Assembly (NCBI RefSeq): GCF_013349995.1
Contig: NZ_JABVXF010000012.1
Coordinates: 1 to 64,000 of the forward strand
DNA: 64,000 nucleotides
Direction: 5' to 3'
Source: Pseudoalteromonas sp. 0303
GTDB taxonomy: Bacteria; Pseudomonadota; Gammaproteobacteria; Enterobacterales; Alteromonadaceae
Shown here one piece after another: positions 29,814 to 37,901 of the stretch (the stretch's first letter is position 1; every line of letters starts with the position of its first letter). The translations under genes and the position numbers were made by a program. Below the pieces are notes generated by a model that was not told where the DNA came from, did not search any database, and saw only the letters and a list, made by a program, of their open reading frames with translations.

Positions 29814-29850
29814 AAACTGTCCTCGTTCCCAATGACCCATTAGCGAGATA

Positions 29851-29880
29851 AAAAAAACCCCGCGGTTGCGGGGTTTTTTA
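29851..29880 (-). terminator. Transcription attenuator of the leu operon
   Basis: Read leftward: arms ACCCCGC and GCGGGGT (29868-29874 and 29857-29863) with a GGTT/AACC loop and a run of Ts to 29851. It lies between the leader peptide stop and leuA. The upper arm can instead pair with GCGGGG inside the leader (29908-29913), which would form an antiterminator. Confidence 0.92.
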
Positions 29881-29902
29881 ATGTTCTACAAATGCAAATA
29901 CA

Positions 29903-29971
29903 CTAAGCCCCGCTCACTGATTTAAGCAGTAAGAGGTTTAGTTTTAATGTAATTGAATGTGTAATTTGCAT
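29903..29971 (-). CDS. leuL: leu leader peptide (22 residues, leucine-rich)
   Basis: An ATG reading frame of 22 codons: the peptide MQITHSITLKLNLLLL followed by KSVSGA and a stop. Six of 22 codons encode leucine, four of them consecutive (CTC TTA CTG CTT, residues 13-16), using rare and common codons. It lies between the promoter and the attenuator, as in E. coli leuL. Segment pairing fits classic attenuation: ACTG/CAGT (29916-29930) as the early hairpin, GCGGGG as antiterminator half. Ribosome stalling at leucine codons when leucine is scarce would free the operon. Its own ribosome site is weak (TTAAG). Confidence 0.88.
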   Translation of the reverse strand: MQITHSITLKLNLLLLKSVSGA

Positions 29972-30004
29972 CTTAATTTACTAAATGTGTGTTCAGTGGC
30001 TGTA

Positions 30005-30033
30005 TTTTTAACATTCAAAAAACTTGCTTGCAA
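30005..30033 (-). promoter_or_regulatory. Probable leu operon promoter
   Basis: Read leftward: -35 TTGCAA (30033-30028), 17-base spacer, -10 TAAAAA (30010-30005). Each hexamer matches consensus at 4 of 6. Start would be near 29998, 27 bases before leuL. Confidence 0.55.
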
Positions 30034-30047
30034 GCATAATTTTTCCA

Positions 30048-30068
30048 CAAAAGCGATTTTTAAATCGC
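30048..30068 (-). terminator. Probable fabR terminator
   Basis: Read leftward: GCGATTT-AA-AAATCGC (30068-30053) followed by TTTT. It lies about 100 bases past the fabR stop. The stem is AT-rich and the T-run short, so it is a modest call. Confidence 0.55.
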
Positions 30069-30170
30069 CTTAATGAAATTAAAAATCCACAAAAATGCAT
30101 TTTTAAGGTTAATTAACCCTCACTGAGTGTATTGAACGTTTAAAGTTTCGGAAGGTAAAGCCTCTATTGC

Positions 30171-30800
30171 TTAGATTAACTTTTGCGATTGGTTACTATC
30201 ACGCACGTATAAAGTGGCACCGCGAGCAATATAACGTAATTGCCAAATTAAACGTTCAACCAGCTCTTCGCGTTGTGTCCCTTCAATATCGAGGGCTTCG
30301 GCACCGGCATTAAATACTAAAGTCACCATGGCTTCGGCTTGAATGTATGCATGAGTTGGGTCGCATGGTGTTTCGCTTTCAAGGTAATGCGCAAGCTCTA
30401 AAATGAAATGTTTAATTTCACGAGCAACCGCGGCACGAAATGCTTTTGAAGTTCCTGAGCGCTCACGCAATAACAATCTAAATTGGTTGCTCGAGTTATC
30501 GATGAACTCCATAAAGGTCACGATTGATGTGGTGATCACACTTCCACCACTCTCAATACGGCGACGCGCTTGGCGCATAAGCTGGCGAAGTGTTAAACCA
30601 GCTTCATCAACCATGGTCAAACCGAGCTCATTCATGTCTTTAAAGTGGCGGTAAAAAGAGGTGGGGGCAATCCCTGCTTCACGGGCAACTTCACGCAAGC
30701 TTAAATTAGAAAAACTATGATCGGCACTCAATTGATTGAATGCAGCCTCGATTAGTGCTTGTCGTGTTTTTTGTTTCTGTTGCGCTCTAACACCCGACAT
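30171..30800 (-). CDS. fabR: FabR-family repressor of unsaturated fatty acid genes
   Basis: TetR-family regulator of 209 residues resembling E. coli FabR and Pseudomonas DesT. The helix-turn-helix reads [20 protein letters not shown] (about 37-56), a close match to the FabR recognition helix. The C-terminal ligand domain senses acyl-CoA or acyl-ACP composition in studied members. It faces a fatty acid desaturase gene, and a perfect FabR-like palindrome covers that gene's promoter, so its target here is evident. FabR next to sthA is also the gammaproteobacterial pattern (E. coli fabR and sthA are adjacent). Confidence 0.94.
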   Translation of the reverse strand: MSGVRAQQKQKTRQALIEAAFNQLSADHSFSNLSLREVAREAGIAPTSFYRHFKDMNELGLTMVDEAGLTLRQLMRQARRRIESGGSVITTSIVTFMEFIDNSSNQFRLLLRERSGTSKAFRAAVAREIKHFILELAHYLESETPCDPTHAYIQAEAMVTLVFNAGAEALDIEGTQREELVERLIWQLRYIARGATLYVRDSNQSQKLI

Positions 30801-30856
30801 GGAAACTCCCAGCGTGAACTTTTAATGATTTTTCGGTTAATGAGACAGTCTAATAC

Positions 30857-30885
30857 TTGACGCGGAGAGAATGAAACACTATTTT
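30857..30885 (+). promoter_or_regulatory. Promoter of the desaturase gene
   Basis: -35 TTGACG (30857-30862), exactly 17 bases, -10 TATTTT (30880-30885). The transcription start would be about 30892, inside the FabR-type operator. Confidence 0.75.
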
Positions 30886-30903
30886 AGCGTACAACTGTAC
30901 GCC
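30886..30903. promoter_or_regulatory. FabR/DesT-type operator
   Basis: AGCGTACAACTGTACGCC contains perfect 6-base arms GCGTAC/GTACGC around AACT. E. coli FabR sites share the AGCGTAC half. It begins directly after the -10 and covers the predicted start point, so binding would repress the desaturase. Confidence 0.85.
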
Positions 30904-30916
30904 GAGATTTATTCAG

Positions 30917-32050
30917 ATGAAAAAACCACCGATTATTTGGACCAATGTGCTATTTTTTAGCCTTACATTTTTGGCCGCGATCACCCTTGTTCCTTGGTAT
31001 GGCTTTAGCTACGGATACACCAGTACACAGTGGATAGCCTTTGTTGGCTGTATGTTCTACGCCGGACTTTCTATTACTGCAGGTTATCACCGTTTATGGG
31101 CACACAAAGCCTATGATGTGCACCCTGTTATTGAAGTGATTTTTGCCTTAGGTGGTGCTTTTGCACTACAAAATAGTGCCTTGCACTGGAGTAGCGATCA
31201 CCGTATTCACCATGGTCAAGTCGATGATCCAATCAAAGACCCTTACGCCGCTACAAATGGCTTTTGGTATAGCCACATAGGTTGGATGCTGCGCGATTAT
31301 CAAGGCGAGCAATACGGTAACTACAGTAACTGCCGTGACTTACAAAAAAACAAAGTTGTTATGTGGCAACACCGTCACTATATGAAGTTAGTCGTCGCGA
31401 CTAATTTTGGTATTCCTTTACTACTTGGTTTAATGCTTGGCGATGTATGGGGCATGTTATTACTGGTTGGTTTACTACGCTTAGTATTGAGCCAACATTT
31501 TACCTTTTTTATCAACTCGCTGGCGCATATCTGGGGTTCACGTCCATACACAGAAAAAAACACCGCCCGTGATAATGGCTTTTTAGCGCTATTCACCTAC
31601 GGTGAAGGCTATCATAACTTCCACCATATTTTTGCTAGCGACTATCGCAATGGCATTAAGTGGTATCACTATGATCCAACTAAGTGGATGATCCGCTCTT
31701 TAGCGGCAATCGGTCTTGCTTCAAAATTAAAGCGCACACCGATTGAGCGAATCGAAAAAGCCAAAGCAGAAACCTTGATGAATAAGACTCAAGGTCGCCT
31801 TGCAAAATTGCCTTTAGCGCAAGATAAGCTTACATTATTACAATCTGAGTACGATTTACTGCTGAAAAAACTGCAACACTTCTGTGCCTTGCAAAAACGC
31901 GTGTTAGAAATCAAACGCAATAAAATGATGAAACAATGCGAAAAGTCAGCATTAATGACACAATATCACGAGCTTGAAGCCGCTTGGGAAAACCAAAAGC
32001 AGGCTTGGCTTGCACTAAATGCGAGGTTGTTAAAAGCCTCTTTTAGTTAA
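30917..32050 (+). CDS. Membrane delta-9 fatty acid (acyl-CoA) desaturase
   Basis: Di-iron membrane desaturase introducing a double bond in acyl chains, like Pseudomonas DesB. The 377 residues show transmembrane helices and three histidine boxes: HRLWAH (58-63), [10 protein letters not shown] (90-99) and GYHNFHH near 233-237. Beyond about residue 285 there is a Lys/Leu/Gln-rich, coiled-coil-like tail of roughly 90 residues. Control by the divergent FabR is supported by the operator on its promoter. Ribosome site is weak. It provides oxygen-dependent membrane fluidity control, useful to a cold marine bacterium. Confidence 0.93.
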   Translation: MKKPPIIWTNVLFFSLTFLAAITLVPWYGFSYGYTSTQWIAFVGCMFYAGLSITAGYHRLWAHKAYDVHPVIEVIFALGGAFALQNSALHWSSDHRIHHGQVDDPIKDPYAATNGFWYSHIGWMLRDYQGEQYGNYSNCRDLQKNKVVMWQHRHYMKLVVATNFGIPLLLGLMLGDVWGMLLLVGLLRLVLSQHFTFFINSLAHIWGSRPYTEKNTARDNGFLALFTYGEGYHNFHHIFASDYRNGIKWYHYDPTKWMIRSLAAIGLASKLKRTPIERIEKAKAETLMNKTQGRLAKLPLAQDKLTLLQSEYDLLLKKLQHFCALQKRVLEIKRNKMMKQCEKSALMTQYHELEAAWENQKQAWLALNARLLKASFS

Positions 32051-32063
32051 CATAGGAGCGGCT

Positions 32064-33494
32064 GTGGCCAAACAACAAGTAAAGCAAAAAGATACTCCAT
32101 CTTATCAATATGATGCGATCATCATAGGTACAGGTCCTGGCGGTGAAGGTACCGCCATGAACCTGTCTAAAAGTAACAAGAAAGTCGCTGTCATTGAGCG
32201 CCAAGAAGCGGTAGGTGGCGGTTGTGTGCACTGGGGTACTATCCCGTCAAAAGCATTACGTCATTCTGTAAGCCGTTATATTGAATATAAAGCAAATCCG
32301 CTTTTTAATATTAGTGAACGCCCTAACCGCTTAACTTTCCCAGATATTTTGCACCACGCAAGTAACGTCATTTCAAAGCAATCTAATTTACGCAGCAGCT
32401 TTTATGAGCGTAACCGCATTCATATGTATCAAGGTGATGCTGAGTTTATTGATAACCACACTATCAAAGTGACGCACCTAGACGGTTCGTTTGAAACTCT
32501 TACTGCACAAACAATCGTTATTGCTACTGGCTCGCGCCCTTACCGTCCACCGGGTGTAGACTTTAAACATCCACGTATTTACGACAGCGATACGATTTTA
32601 GGCCTTGAAGATGACCCTCATCGTGTGCTGATTTATGGTGCCGGTGTAATTGGTTGTGAGTATGCCTCTATTTTTAAAGGCTTAGGTGCCAAGGTTGACC
32701 TGGTAAATACCCGTGACCGCCTACTTGCTTTCATGGATGCGGAAATTTCAGATGCTCTAAGCTATCACTTCTGGAATAGCGGCATTGTTATTCGCCATAA
32801 TGAAGAGTTTGATCGCGTAGAAACTCGCGATGATTGTGTGGTAATGCACTTAAAATCAGGTAAGCGCGTAAAAGCTGACTGTATTTTATTTGCCAATGGT
32901 CGTACTGGTAACACAGACACATTAAACCTTGAAGCTGTAGGCCTAAAAGCGGATGGTCGTGGCCAGCTTAGAGTGAATGAAACATACCAAACAGAAGTCG
33001 ACAACATTTATGCTGTAGGTGATGTCATTGGTTACCCAAGCCTTGCAAGTGCGGCATTTGACCAAGGCCGTATTGCAGCCGATGCGATTGCAAGTGGTAA
33101 CTGTGATGAGAAGCTGATCATTGATATCCCAGCAGGTATTTATACGATCCCTGAAATGAGCTCAGTGGGTAAAACAGAGCAAGAATTAACAGCTGCAAAA
33201 GTCCCTTACGAGGTAGGCCGTGCTCAATTTAAGCATTTAGCGCGAGCGCAAATTGCTGGCACCGAGGTGGGTAGCTTAAAGATTTTATTCCATGTTGATA
33301 CCAAAGAAGTACTGGGTGTGCACTGCTTCGGTGAGCGTGCCTCTGAAATCGTTCACATCGGCCAAGCGATTATGGAGCAAAAGAACGGCGGCAATAACAT
33401 TGATTACTTTGTAAATACCACGTTCAACTATCCGACCATGGCTGAAGCCTATCGCGTAGCTGCATTAAATGGCTTAAATCGTTTGTTTAAGTAA
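32064..33494 (+). CDS. sthA: Soluble pyridine nucleotide transhydrogenase
   Basis: FAD enzyme that moves hydride between NADPH and NAD. The 476 residues follow the dihydrolipoamide dehydrogenase fold: FAD site [18 protein letters not shown], the SthA active-site variant [17 protein letters not shown] (single Cys, no redox disulfide, as in E. coli SthA), NAD site [12 protein letters not shown], and C-terminal [14 protein letters not shown]. It starts 13 bases after the desaturase stop with AGGAG, so the two may be co-transcribed; NADPH/NADH balance could be linked to lipid desaturation. A strong terminator follows. Confidence 0.97.
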   Translation: MAKQQVKQKDTPSYQYDAIIIGTGPGGEGTAMNLSKSNKKVAVIERQEAVGGGCVHWGTIPSKALRHSVSRYIEYKANPLFNISERPNRLTFPDILHHASNVISKQSNLRSSFYERNRIHMYQGDAEFIDNHTIKVTHLDGSFETLTAQTIVIATGSRPYRPPGVDFKHPRIYDSDTILGLEDDPHRVLIYGAGVIGCEYASIFKGLGAKVDLVNTRDRLLAFMDAEISDALSYHFWNSGIVIRHNEEFDRVETRDDCVVMHLKSGKRVKADCILFANGRTGNTDTLNLEAVGLKADGRGQLRVNETYQTEVDNIYAVGDVIGYPSLASAAFDQGRIAADAIASGNCDEKLIIDIPAGIYTIPEMSSVGKTEQELTAAKVPYEVGRAQFKHLARAQIAGTEVGSLKILFHVDTKEVLGVHCFGERASEIVHIGQAIMEQKNGGNNIDYFVNTTFNYPTMAEAYRVAALNGLNRLFK

Positions 33495-33510
33495 CGAAGT
33501 AAATTACAAC

Positions 33511-33538
33511 AAAAAGCCCGCTTAATGCGGGCTTTTTT
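33511..33538 (+). terminator. Terminator after sthA
   Basis: Stem GCCCGC/GCGGGC (33516-33521, 33527-33532) with A-run before and T-run after. Also suits the convergent hemE end at 33554. Confidence 0.93.
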
Positions 33539-33553
33539 ACGATTATCTTTTGC

Positions 33554-34618
33554 TTATTTGTGGTATTTACCACTGAATTCATGAACCGCGTTGATAAATA
33601 CACCTGCGTTTTCTGGGTCTACATCTGGAGTAATACCATGACCTAGGTTGAATACATGGCCAGAGCCTGTACCAAAGTCTTCTAGGATAGTGGCAACTTC
33701 TTGGCGAATACGCTCAGGCGTGCCATGCAGCATTGCTGGGTCCATGTTGCCTTGCAGCGCTACTTTATCGCCAACACGACGTTTTGCATCACCGATGTTA
33801 ATAGTCCAGTCTAGACCTACTGCATCACAGCCTGTTGCTGCAATTGCTTCAATCCACTGACCACCATTTTTAGTAAATAACGTCACTGGTACTTTACGGC
33901 CATCATGTTCGCGAATTAAGCCATCAACAATCTTGTGCATGTATTGTAATGAAAACTCATTGTAGTCACGTGGGCTTAATACACCGCCCCATGAGTCAAA
34001 TACCATTAACGATTGCGCGCCCGCTTTAACTTGCGCGTTTAAATAGTCGATTACTGAGTCAGCTAATTTATCAAGTAATAGGTGCAGTGTTTGTGGCTCT
34101 GCAAAGGCCATTTTCTTGATTTTACCGAATGTTTTGCTGCTACCACCTTCAACCATGTAAGTGGCAAGTGTCCAAGGTGAACCAGAGAAACCAATTAGCG
34201 GTACTTCACCTTTTAATTCGCGACGAATCGTACTTACCGCATTCATCACATAACCAAGCTCATCAGTTGGATCGATATTTGGGATTTTTTTAACATCTGC
34301 TAATGAAGAAATCGGACGTTCAAATTTTGGACCTTCACCTGTTTCAAAGTAAAGACCTAAGCCCATAGCATCAGGAATAGTTAAAATATCACTGAATAGA
34401 ATTGCAGCATCAAGCGGATAACGACGTAATGGCTGTAACGTTACTTCACAAGCAAGTTCAGCGTTTTTACATAAACTCATAAAGTCGCCTGCTTGGGCAC
34501 GTGTAGCACGGTATTCAGGTAAATAGCGGCCAGCTTGGCGCATCATCCATACCGGTGTGACATCAACAGGTTGCTTTTGTAGTGCACGTAAATAACGATC
34601 GTTTTTTAATTCGCTCAT
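33554..34618 (-). CDS. hemE: Uroporphyrinogen decarboxylase
   Basis: Cytoplasmic enzyme removing four carboxyl groups from uroporphyrinogen III to give coproporphyrinogen III in heme synthesis. The 354 residues have the two family signatures: [16 protein letters not shown] near residue 22 and [17 protein letters not shown] near 144, plus the catalytic Asp in [16 protein letters not shown]. It diverges from the rsd region, as the hemE/rsd neighbourhood of E. coli suggests. Typical in all respects. Confidence 0.97.
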   Translation of the reverse strand: MSELKNDRYLRALQKQPVDVTPVWMMRQAGRYLPEYRATRAQAGDFMSLCKNAELACEVTLQPLRRYPLDAAILFSDILTIPDAMGLGLYFETGEGPKFERPISSLADVKKIPNIDPTDELGYVMNAVSTIRRELKGEVPLIGFSGSPWTLATYMVEGGSSKTFGKIKKMAFAEPQTLHLLLDKLADSVIDYLNAQVKAGAQSLMVFDSWGGVLSPRDYNEFSLQYMHKIVDGLIREHDGRKVPVTLFTKNGGQWIEAIAATGCDAVGLDWTINIGDAKRRVGDKVALQGNMDPAMLHGTPERIRQEVATILEDFGTGSGHVFNLGHGITPDVDPENAGVFINAVHEFSGKYHK

Positions 34619-34652
34619 GCGTATAGAATCCTAGAACTGAATGAAATTGAGC

Positions 34653-34664
34653 AGATTGTATCAC
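34653..34664 (-). promoter_or_regulatory. Probable hemE extended -10 promoter
   Basis: Read leftward, TG-A-TACAAT (about 34663-34655) is an extended -10; start would be near 34648, about 30 bases before the hemE ATG. No good -35 is seen. Confidence 0.45.
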
Positions 34665-34793
34665 CATATTGCGCGTCTCACTATGGATAGATAATCAAGG
34701 CTAGATATAGATCATGTTTTTTAAGCCAGCCTAAGCCTAATGTGCGTTTTTTGAGCGAAAATAAAATAAATTTAAAACTTTCTATTAATAAAT

Positions 34794-34822
34794 TTGCAAC
34801 ATAAAAAAAAGCTTGGTATAAC
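34794..34822 (+). promoter_or_regulatory. Promoter of the candidate small RNA
   Basis: -35 TTGCAA (34794-34799), 17-base spacer, -10 TATAAC (34817-34822, 5 of 6 to consensus). Start predicted at about 34829. Confidence 0.75.
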
Positions 34823-34828
34823 TTATCC

Positions 34829-34958
34829 CGCGTTAACAAAAACAATAATAAAAATCTTATAACAATAAGAATAACAATCTTCCCATAACAATAAGAACGC
34901 TTGTTTTAACAAGTCTTAGAAAAAGAATTAAACCACCAATTTTGGTGGTTTTTTCTTT
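34829..34958 (+). ncRNA. Candidate Hfq-type small RNA upstream of rsd
   Basis: A roughly 130-nucleotide transcript is bounded by a good promoter and a rho-independent terminator. It contains no ATG-started reading frame. It is very A-rich and carries repeated AACAATAA units (near 34850, 34861-34872, 34873-34880 and 34889-34896), which resemble the A-R-N triplets bound by the distal face of Hfq. The terminator ends in a T-rich tail, as Hfq-dependent RNAs do. I cannot match it to a named RNA. It could alternatively be an attenuated leader of rsd, 270 bases downstream. Confidence 0.55.
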
Positions 34959-34959
34959 T
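34931..34959 (+). terminator. Terminator of the candidate small RNA
   Basis: AACCACC-AATTTT-GGTGGTT followed by TTTTCTTTT. A clear rightward rho-independent signal with no coding gene immediately before it. Confidence 0.9.
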
Positions 34960-35231
34960 CTAAATCAGCAAATTATAACTCCTCCGCTCAGATAAAAATC
35001 GCAAAATTAATACTAGTAGTTTTGAATCAATTCCCATACACTGCAATGAGAGCAAAAAAAGTCCACTCTAAAAACAAGGTCATTTTTTGGCCTATTCAAT
35101 GCTGAAAAGTATGTCTTTAGAATGACTTTTTACAATCTGTTGCAATTAGACACTAAGAATTTAGTTGATCTTTGTGTCATATTTCCTTTTTATATATACA
35201 AAGGAAAACCTACTCAGCGAGGAGATGAAAT

Positions 35232-35702
35232 ATGCTGACGCGTTTGGAAAAAGCTCAACAAAAATGGGGTGGTAGTCACTCTGTAATCGACAAATGGCTC
35301 ACAGAACGTCAAGAGCTGCTTGTGTTGTTCTGCCGTATTGCAGGCTTTTCACCGTACGAAAAGAAAGATCACGCCCTTCCTGATCAGCTGCAAATTCAAA
35401 ACTTTTGCCAAATTCTGATGGATTACCTTTCTGCTGGCCATTTCGAAATTTACGACGACATTGCCAAAGCGTGTGAAGAAAAAGGTCCTGAGAGCCAAAA
35501 GCTGGCGAATGCCTTATACCCTCGCATTTCTGAAACCACAGATGTAGCACTCGACTTTAACGACAAATACGCAGAAGTTGACAAAGATGACTTGCTTGAT
35601 GAGTTTGATAAAGACCTATCAATCTTAGGCGAAGCACTTGAACTGCGCTTTGAGCTAGAAGATGAGTTAATCGACAACTTATATTCTAATCACACCAGCT
35701 AA
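35232..35702 (+). CDS. rsd: Rsd, regulator of sigma-70
   Basis: Anti-sigma factor that binds region 4 of RpoD and, in E. coli, also interacts with SpoT and HPr. The 156 residues are of the Rsd/AlgQ family: opening LTRLEKAQQKWGGSHSVIDKW, followed by helices with LLVLFCRIAGFSPY and an acidic C-terminal half rich in Asp/Glu. Ribosome site GAGGAG at good distance. Gene order next to hemE matches E. coli. It lies alone with its own hairpin terminator. Confidence 0.94.
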   Translation: MLTRLEKAQQKWGGSHSVIDKWLTERQELLVLFCRIAGFSPYEKKDHALPDQLQIQNFCQILMDYLSAGHFEIYDDIAKACEEKGPESQKLANALYPRISETTDVALDFNDKYAEVDKDDLLDEFDKDLSILGEALELRFELEDELIDNLYSNHTS

Positions 35703-35715
35703 CAGCTTAGTTACA

Positions 35716-35748
35716 CAGCAGAGAAACACTCTCTGCTGAAGTGTTTTT
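35716..35748 (+). terminator. rsd terminator with loop complementary to its 3' flank
   Basis: Stem CAGCAGAG/CTCTGCTG (35716-35723, 35731-35738) and a T-run ending near 35748. The 7-base loop AAACACT (35724-35730) is fully complementary to AGTGTTT at 35740-35746, so an alternative fold or pseudoknot is possible. Confidence 0.75.
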
Positions 35749-35844
35749 GCCTTGCCAAAAAGAATCATCTATTCCATTTCGTAACAAATATTTGAAATAT
35801 TTTCTTCAATGCGATACTCATACTATAAAAACATGAGGCTCGCT

Positions 35845-36891
35845 ATGAATAAACGGTCATTTTTAAAGTCACTTTCAATTCTTGCTGCTGGCGCAAGTCT
35901 GACATCAGCTCCTTTAATGGCGGCACAAAATGCTAGTACCCAAACATTAATTAAGCCAAAAGCTCTTACTACAGGCGGCACAATTGGGATATGTAGCCCG
36001 TCAGCTGCCACTGCTGAGCAGGCTGATATCATATTAGCAAAGGGCGTTATAGAAGCACTGGGTTACAAGGCTAAGCTTGCACCAAACATTTTAGCAAGAC
36101 GAGGTCATTTAGCTGGCACTGATGCAATGCGAGCCGGCGACTTAAATAGTTTATTCAGCGATAAAGAGGTTGATGCCATTTTGTGTTTACGTGGCGGTTC
36201 AGGCGCTGCCCGTATTTTACCTTTGCTAGACTACGCAATGATCCGTAACAACCCAAAACCTCTAATGGGCTATTCGGACATTACCGCTCTTCACAATGCA
36301 TTACTGTCTCAAGCTGGGTTAATCAGCTTTCATGGCCCAAATGCATCGAGTGACTGGAACCCGTTTCATGTTGCGCAATTTAAGAGCATGTTCGAAGCGC
36401 GTAAGCTAATGCAATTCCAAAACTTACCAAAAGCCGATGATGAGCTTGTTAACACACAGTATCTGACCCAAACGATTACACCAGGTAAAGCCTCTGGACG
36501 ATTAATCGGTGGCAACTTAACAGTACTGACAGCCCTTGCAGGCTCGAATTATTTACCTGACTTTAATGGCGCAATTTTATTTTTAGAAGATATCGACGAA
36601 GCGCCGTATCGAATTGACAGGATGATGAGCACACTAAAACTCATGGGCGCACTGGATAAAATTGCAGGCTTTGTATTTGGTGATTGTAATGACTGTAAGC
36701 CTGGCCGTGGTTATGGCTCTTTAACCCTTGACGATATTTTTGCAGATTATATAAAACCGCTGGGAATTCCTGCTTATCGTGGAGCTATGATTGGCCATAT
36801 TAAGCGCCAATTTATCCTGCCTGTTGGCACTGTGGTTGAGCTTAATGCAGATAGTGGCACATTAAAAATGAAAGAAGCGGCATTTAGTTAA
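35845..36891 (+). CDS. Exported LD-carboxypeptidase (peptidase family S66)
   Basis: LdcA-like serine peptidase that trims the terminal D-alanine of murein tetrapeptides. The 348 residues begin with an export signal, MNKRSFLKSLSILAAG, whose KRSFLK pattern is Tat-like with Lys-Arg in place of the twin Arg. Catalytic elements are MGYSDITALHNAL (nucleophile Ser), LEDIDEAPYRIDRM (Glu) and MIGHIKRQF (His). The ATG at 35845 has GAGG eight bases before; an upstream ATG at 35809 lacks one. E. coli LdcA is cytosolic, so the export signal suggests a periplasmic variant. Single gene with strong terminator. Confidence 0.9.
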   Translation: MNKRSFLKSLSILAAGASLTSAPLMAAQNASTQTLIKPKALTTGGTIGICSPSAATAEQADIILAKGVIEALGYKAKLAPNILARRGHLAGTDAMRAGDLNSLFSDKEVDAILCLRGGSGAARILPLLDYAMIRNNPKPLMGYSDITALHNALLSQAGLISFHGPNASSDWNPFHVAQFKSMFEARKLMQFQNLPKADDELVNTQYLTQTITPGKASGRLIGGNLTVLTALAGSNYLPDFNGAILFLEDIDEAPYRIDRMMSTLKLMGALDKIAGFVFGDCNDCKPGRGYGSLTLDDIFADYIKPLGIPAYRGAMIGHIKRQFILPVGTVVELNADSGTLKMKEAAFS

Positions 36892-36904
36892 TAAACTTCG
36901 CGCA

Positions 36905-36932
36905 TAAAAAAAGGGCTAAAAAGCCCTTTTTT
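36905..36932. terminator. Bidirectional terminator between LD-carboxypeptidase and fkpA
   Basis: AAAAAAGGGCT-AAA-AAGCCCTTTTTT with flanking A and T runs serves both convergent genes. Confidence 0.92.
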
Positions 36933-36945
36933 ATTGAGTTAAATA

Positions 36946-37701
36946 TTACTCAGCTGGTACAGCTTTGTCATCGCTTTGGATTTCAAGTAATTCTACTTCG
37001 AAAACAAGCGTTGAGTTTGCTGGGATCTTACCAAGATCACGCTCACCGTATGCAAGTTCAGATGGAATAGTGAACTTGTACTTAGAGCCAACTGGCATTA
37101 ATTGTAAACCTTCAGTCCAACCTGGGATCACACGGTTAAGTGGGAAAGTAGTTGGTTCGTTACGTGAGTAAGAGCTATCGAACTCAGTACCGTCTAATAA
37201 AGTGCCTTTGTAGTGTACTTTAACAACGTCAGTTGCTACTGGCTTTTCGCCTTCACCTTCAGTGATCACTTCGTACTGTAGGCCAGACTCAGTTACTGTA
37301 ACGCCTTCTTTTTTCGCGTTTTCAGCTAGGTATTTTTCGCCTTCAGCTTTGCTCTTTTCAGATTCTACTTTCGCTTTTTCTTGTTGTTTAGTGCGAATGC
37401 TTTGATCAAGCGCCGTTAACACTTCACGAATTTTTTCGTCATCAAGTTTAGCGTTACCCGCTAGTGCGTCTTCAAAACCACGCTTAAGGAGTGCTTCGTC
37501 TAATTCAACACCTAGCGCTTTTTTATCAGCAAGGTCTTGGTTTAAGAAGTTACCAACAGATGCACCAATACCGTATGCTTGTTGTTGAGCTTCAGTCTCT
37601 AGTTTAACTTCAACTTGCTGTTCTTTTTTTGCTTCCTGATTACAAGCTGTAAGCGCTAAAACTGACGCTGCAATCAATGACAATTTAATCGTCTTTCTCA
37701 T
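36946..37701 (-). CDS. fkpA: FKBP-type peptidyl-prolyl isomerase lipoprotein, FkpA-like
   Basis: Periplasmic prolyl isomerase and chaperone. The 251 residues from ATG 37701 (GGAG upstream) start with a lipoprotein signal ending LTAC, then an Fkbp_N helical dimerisation domain (about 35-130, charged, coiled-coil-like), then the FKBP domain with VHYKGTLLDGTEFDSSY, PLNRVIPGWTEGLQLM and IPANSTLVFEVELL. FkpA of E. coli is soluble; a lipidated form is common in marine relatives. As in E. coli it is close to slyX, here with a WD40 gene between. Confidence 0.92.
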   Translation of the reverse strand: MRKTIKLSLIAASVLALTACNQEAKKEQQVEVKLETEAQQQAYGIGASVGNFLNQDLADKKALGVELDEALLKRGFEDALAGNAKLDDEKIREVLTALDQSIRTKQQEKAKVESEKSKAEGEKYLAENAKKEGVTVTESGLQYEVITEGEGEKPVATDVVKVHYKGTLLDGTEFDSSYSRNEPTTFPLNRVIPGWTEGLQLMPVGSKYKFTIPSELAYGERDLGKIPANSTLVFEVELLEIQSDDKAVPAE

Positions 37702-37822
37702 TTTATATCTCCGACACACTTTGCAGTTGTCAATTATTGTATTATTACTAGTTAAAGATTAACGACCTACATGGTAGGCTGCTTGTCTAATAACTAACGT
37801 CATGCCTATGCATGATCAGCGA

Positions 37823-37862
37823 TTAGACTAACAACCTAGGCCTTCAACGAGACCTAGTCTAA
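37823..37862. repeat. Inverted repeat TTAGACTA/TAGTCTAA between fkpA and the WD40 gene
   Basis: Perfect 8-base arms (37823-37830 and 37855-37862) separated by 24 bases in the divergent intergenic region. The interval contains CCTAGG. Possible operator or RNA hairpin; nothing further is known. Confidence 0.5.
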
Positions 37863-37901
37863 CCTCTCAATCACTAAGAGTTAAGGGGAAATACTCGTAA
37901 T

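Larger units (their letters stand above)
34619..35231. other. 613-base intergenic region between hemE and rsd
   Basis: No protein gene seen. Its left third is the hemE promoter region. The middle (34794-34960) has a well-formed rightward promoter, an A-rich transcript with repeated AACAATAAGAA units and a rho-independent terminator, annotated separately as a candidate small RNA. The right part (34961-35231) leads to rsd and contains a TATATATACA stretch at 35191-35200 and the rsd ribosome site GAGGAG at 35219-35224. Confidence 0.6.

Noticed and set aside
29814..29840. Longer leuA start at 29840
   Set aside because: The extra nine codons would include the ribosome site region that serves ATG 29813; the shorter form matches family starts.
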